Positions 6,752 through 8,446 of a stretch of DNA of 8,446 nt are shown here, one piece after another; position 1 is the stretch's first letter, and the number at the start of each line of letters is the position of its first letter. The position numbers were made by a program, and so were the translations under genes. Below the pieces are notes generated by a model. The model was not told the origin of the DNA. It searched no databases and worked only from the letters and a program-made list of their open reading frames with translations. Source of the DNA: an uncultured SAR116 cluster alpha proteobacterium (lineage in GTDB: Bacteria; Pseudomonadota; Alphaproteobacteria; Puniceispirillales; Puniceispirillaceae); NCBI GenBank assembly GCA_902520575.1, contig CABYOG010000040.1:1-8446 (forward strand), read 5' to 3'.

Positions 6752-7418
6752 ATTTGGGCTGAAATTTAAACTAGCAGTCATTGCAGTTGCGGGTATTCTA
6801 AGTCTACCTGCAGGCAAAGCATTTGCAAATTGTGATGCTTTCATGGAAGAGTTTGAGACAACATCTCTTGGCATCTCTTATAAAAAAGACCCGGAAACTG
6901 GGGCAATAAGAGCATTTCTCATGTCAGGAGAGGCAAATTTCCTTGCGCCTAAGAGCAGTTTAGTACGTAAGGCAAAAAAGAAAGCATTTATGAGAGCAAA
7001 AGCAGAATTCACTCGTTTTATGAAAGAGGAATTTGTAGCAGCAGATTTGGTTAGCGACCTCACAAATTCAATTGAAACGACAGATCAAGACGGTAACACA
7101 AGCGGGACTGTTGAAGAAATGAGTTCAATGGTAGAGACGATGGGAAGTGCTACAGAATCTGTGTTGAGTGGTATTGTCGTTCTTGGTGAATGTGTTGATA
7201 AGACAGAAAAAATTGCAATCGTTCTTGCTGGGTGGAAGCCTGAATTATCTGAAGCTGCCGCTGATGCGAAACAGACAATTAAGAAAGAAGTTGCACGTGG
7301 TGATGCGCCAGTTTCGAGCTCAGGGAATAATTCCAGCGGTGGCGGAAATAAAAGCACTTCAAAAATAAATGAAGTGAAGAGCTATTCTAAAAAGAGTTCC
7401 ATTGCCAAGGATTTTTAG
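6741..7418 (+). CDS. Secreted single-domain paralogue of the 537-aa protein's N-terminus
   Basis: A 225-residue exported protein that consists of little more than one domain. The signal peptide ends AFA-N30. Residues 31-178 align without gaps to residues 25-172 of the preceding protein, with roughly three quarters identical. Shared runs include SSLVRKAKKKA, TDQDGNT and SGIVVLGECVDK, and the two cysteines match (C31, C151). The tail after residue 178 is a low-complexity Ser/Asn/Gly/Lys segment resembling the linker of the larger protein, and it ends where that protein enters its LPP20-like domain. It therefore looks like a tandem duplicate keeping only domain and linker. The reverse, the large protein gaining domains, is equally possible. 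The gene overlaps its neighbour's end by 11 bases. It has its own SD (AGAGGAG, 6724-6730) ten bases before the ATG, so translation is probably coupled. Function unknown; it may compete with or co-assemble with its larger relative. Confidence 0.87.
   Translation: MTGKFGLKFKLAVIAVAGILSLPAGKAFANCDAFMEEFETTSLGISYKKDPETGAIRAFLMSGEANFLAPKSSLVRKAKKKAFMRAKAEFTRFMKEEFVAADLVSDLTNSIETTDQDGNTSGTVEEMSSMVETMGSATESVLSGIVVLGECVDKTEKIAIVLAGWKPELSEAAADAKQTIKKEVARGDAPVSSSGNNSSGGGNKSTSKINEVKSYSKKSSIAKDF
6831..7274 (+). repeat. Copy 2 of duplicated coding domain
   Basis: This stretch encodes residues 31-178 of the 225-aa protein and is the gap-free counterpart of 5210-5653. Most codons differ at the third position, so the duplication is not very recent despite the high protein identity. 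Confidence 0.85.
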
Positions 7419-7430
7419 AGAAAGATAGCA

Positions 7431-8012
7431 ATGTTTGAAATTGGTAAAGTTTGCAGGGTGCTGACTTTGGCGATGGCGCTTGCAATCGCCTTGATGGCTA
7501 CGAATAAAGCTCACGCATATTGCGAGGAGTATATAAAAGATAGCACAGAGGATTTTGAGTTTACTAAGATTTGTGCATCATCAATAGGAAAGCCATTCTA
7601 CAGAATAGTTCAGCACTTGTTCGATGAGGGATCAAGTTTGACCTTTGCTTTTGCCCCACGCTCTAGAAAGCTTCTTTGTCATCGATACGAGCTTCGAGAT
7701 GAAAAGATAGAATACTGTAACAATTATGGTGTCGATTTTTTTCCGAAGAAATTCAAGGGTAAAAAGTTCAATGTAACCATGATTGACATTGACCAATCAA
7801 AGCCGAACGCCTTTAAGGCTCTTTTTAAGAAGAAATCTATTTTTAAGTACCCTGACTTGGCTGAGGAAATACCAGTCGATCAATGCTTTTCAATAGTTGA
7901 AAACAAAAATAATATTTACCTTGGGTTTAGCGAGAAGGGAATTATTGAATTATCTCAATGCCTAATTGAGCTTGAAACTTTTGTTTCGGAAAACAGGGAT
8001 CTATTCAAATAA
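7431..8012 (+). CDS. Secreted six-cysteine protein of unknown function, last gene of the operon
   Basis: A 193-residue exported protein, not recognised. The signal peptide has K6 and R9, an Ala/Leu/Met core and cleavage at AHA-Y30. The mature chain has six cysteines at 31, 48, 83, 96, 152 and 177, an even number suggesting up to three disulfides. It contains short strand-like segments (SLTFAFAPRSRKLLCHRYEL, KFNVTMIDID, NNIYLGF) separated by basic stretches such as FFPKKFKGKK and FKALFKKKSIFK, giving a net-basic small globular protein. There is no second hydrophobic segment and no lipobox. It begins 12 bases after the previous stop with only a weak purine-rich SD (AGAGAAAGA, 7417-7425), so it is likely expressed by readthrough from the upstream gene at a lower level. 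No similarity to the other operon proteins is visible by eye. Confidence 0.8.
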   Translation: MFEIGKVCRVLTLAMALAIALMATNKAHAYCEEYIKDSTEDFEFTKICASSIGKPFYRIVQHLFDEGSSLTFAFAPRSRKLLCHRYELRDEKIEYCNNYGVDFFPKKFKGKKFNVTMIDIDQSKPNAFKALFKKKSIFKYPDLAEEIPVDQCFSIVENKNNIYLGFSEKGIIELSQCLIELETFVSENRDLFK

Positions 8013-8030
8013 CATTTATTTTGAGGGTAT

Positions 8031-8059
8031 GCTGAAACTTAAAGTTGCAGTTTCTTAGC
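8031..8059. terminator. Possible weak hairpin between convergent genes
   Basis: GCTGAAACT (8031-8039) pairs with AGTTTC-TT-AGC (8049-8059), leaving a two-base bulge and a nine-base loop. Neither strand has a good T-run after it, so at best this is a weak or bidirectional end for the operon and the crotonase gene. It lies in the 58-base gap between their stops. Confidence 0.28.
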
Positions 8060-8070
8060 AAAGCATAAGT

Positions 8071-8446
8071 TTAGTCCCCTGAAAAGTTTGGAAGGCGTCG
8101 TTCATTGAACGCAGCAACTCCTTCTCGTCTGTCTTGTGTAGGGATAGTTCGGTTGTAAGCTTCAATTTCGAAAGCCAGACCATCAGAAAGCGACATTTGT
8201 ATTCCGCGTGAAATAGCCTGTTTTGCCTGACGAACGGCCACCGGACCATTTGCAGCGATTTTCCGAGCTGTCTCCAGTACGCATGTCTGCAGCTCATCTG
8301 CAGCACAGACCCGGTTAACCAGCCCCCAGTCTTTTGCCTGCTGGCTTGTGAACACGTCACCGGTCAAGATGAGTTCTTTGGCCCGCCGCTCACCAACAGC
8401 TCGGGATAGATTCTGGGTGCCACCTGCGCCGGGGATTATTCCTAAC
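8071..8446 (-). CDS. Enoyl-CoA hydratase/isomerase family protein (crotonase), C-terminal half
   Basis: 124 residues plus stop are visible; the 5' half lies beyond the right edge. The frame reads through to the window end, opening LGIIPGAGGTQNLSR and continuing RAKELILTGDVFTSQQAKDWGLVNRV, GPVAVRQAKQAI, and ending EGVAAFNERRLPNFSGD. This is the classic crotonase C-terminal order: the G-rich segment immediately after the second catalytic glutamate (the glutamate itself is outside), the TG-(6 residues)-A-x-x-W/I-GLV helix, and the terminal EG-x-x-AF motif. Family members hydrate 2-enoyl-CoA in beta-oxidation or related acyl-CoA pathways in the cytosol; the exact substrate cannot be told. It differs from all other genes here in being cytosolic, richer in GC and facing the operon, so it probably marks the boundary of the secreted-protein island. 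Confidence 0.93.
   Translation of the reverse strand, partial: LGIIPGAGGTQNLSRAVGERRAKELILTGDVFTSQQAKDWGLVNRVCAADELQTCVLETARKIAANGPVAVRQAKQAISRGIQMSLSDGLAFEIEAYNRTIPTQDRREGVAAFNERRLPNFSGD

Noticed and set aside
5138..7418. Flagellar FlgT or curli CsgG gene names for the operon proteins
   Set aside because: Only fold-level patterns are visible, and no flagellar or curli genes are in the window, so naming would overreach.
7335..7430. Remnant of a decayed LPP20/CsgG-like region after the short paralogue
   Set aside because: Only 12 bases separate its stop from the next real gene, and the tail shows no similarity to the larger protein's second domain, so no pseudogene can be supported.
8055..8360. 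Minus-strand open frame of about 101 codons overlapping the crotonase
   Set aside because: It is a shadow of the crotonase frame, which has clear family motifs; the other frame gives no sensible protein.

Overview
The window looks like chromosomal DNA of a Gram-negative bacterium, most likely a proteobacterium. Almost every gene starts with a Sec-type signal peptide or a lipobox, good Shine-Dalgarno (SD) sequences are common, and the right edge carries an ordinary crotonase-family (enoyl-CoA hydratase) gene. I cannot place it more precisely. The GC content is uneven. Lines sampled from the leftmost genes are about one third GC, the plus-strand operon is higher (up to about half in the line sampled at 3901-3960), and the crotonase gene is about 52% (157 of 300 bases counted at 8101-8400). 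This suggests an accessory island next to a housekeeping gene.

Layout. (1) Positions 1-1878 hold three minus-strand genes: a six-cysteine lipoprotein (1519-1878), a secreted 272-residue protein (624-1442) and a secreted protein cut by the left edge (1-618). (2) Positions 1879-2020 are a divergent intergenic region with a widely spaced perfect 8-bp inverted repeat. (3) Positions 2021-8012 are a tight plus-strand run of six genes: a 392-aa secreted protein; a 371-aa secreted protein with an LPP20/FlgT-N-like start; a 229-aa Gly/Met-rich lipoprotein with a twin-arginine-like signal; a strong hairpin plus T-rich tract; a 537-aa three-part protein; a 225-aa protein duplicating the first domain of the 537-aa protein; and a 193-aa secreted protein with six cysteines. 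(4) Positions 8071-8446 carry the C-terminal half of a crotonase on the minus strand, convergent with the operon. No gene-free stretch exceeds 300 bases; the longest is the 142-base divergent region.

Working together (inference). Nine consecutive genes encode only exported products and no cytosolic enzyme, transporter or regulator. Several proteins show sequence patterns reminiscent of the small alpha/beta folds used in outer-membrane and periplasmic assemblies (LPP20/FlgP, the FlgT N and M domains, FlgO, TolB-N and CsgG). The simplest reading is a multi-component periplasmic or outer-membrane assembly of unknown purpose, with two lipoproteins as possible anchors. None of the nine can be given a gene name from sequence alone. 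I saw no rRNA, tRNA, CRISPR array, insertion sequence or phage gene.
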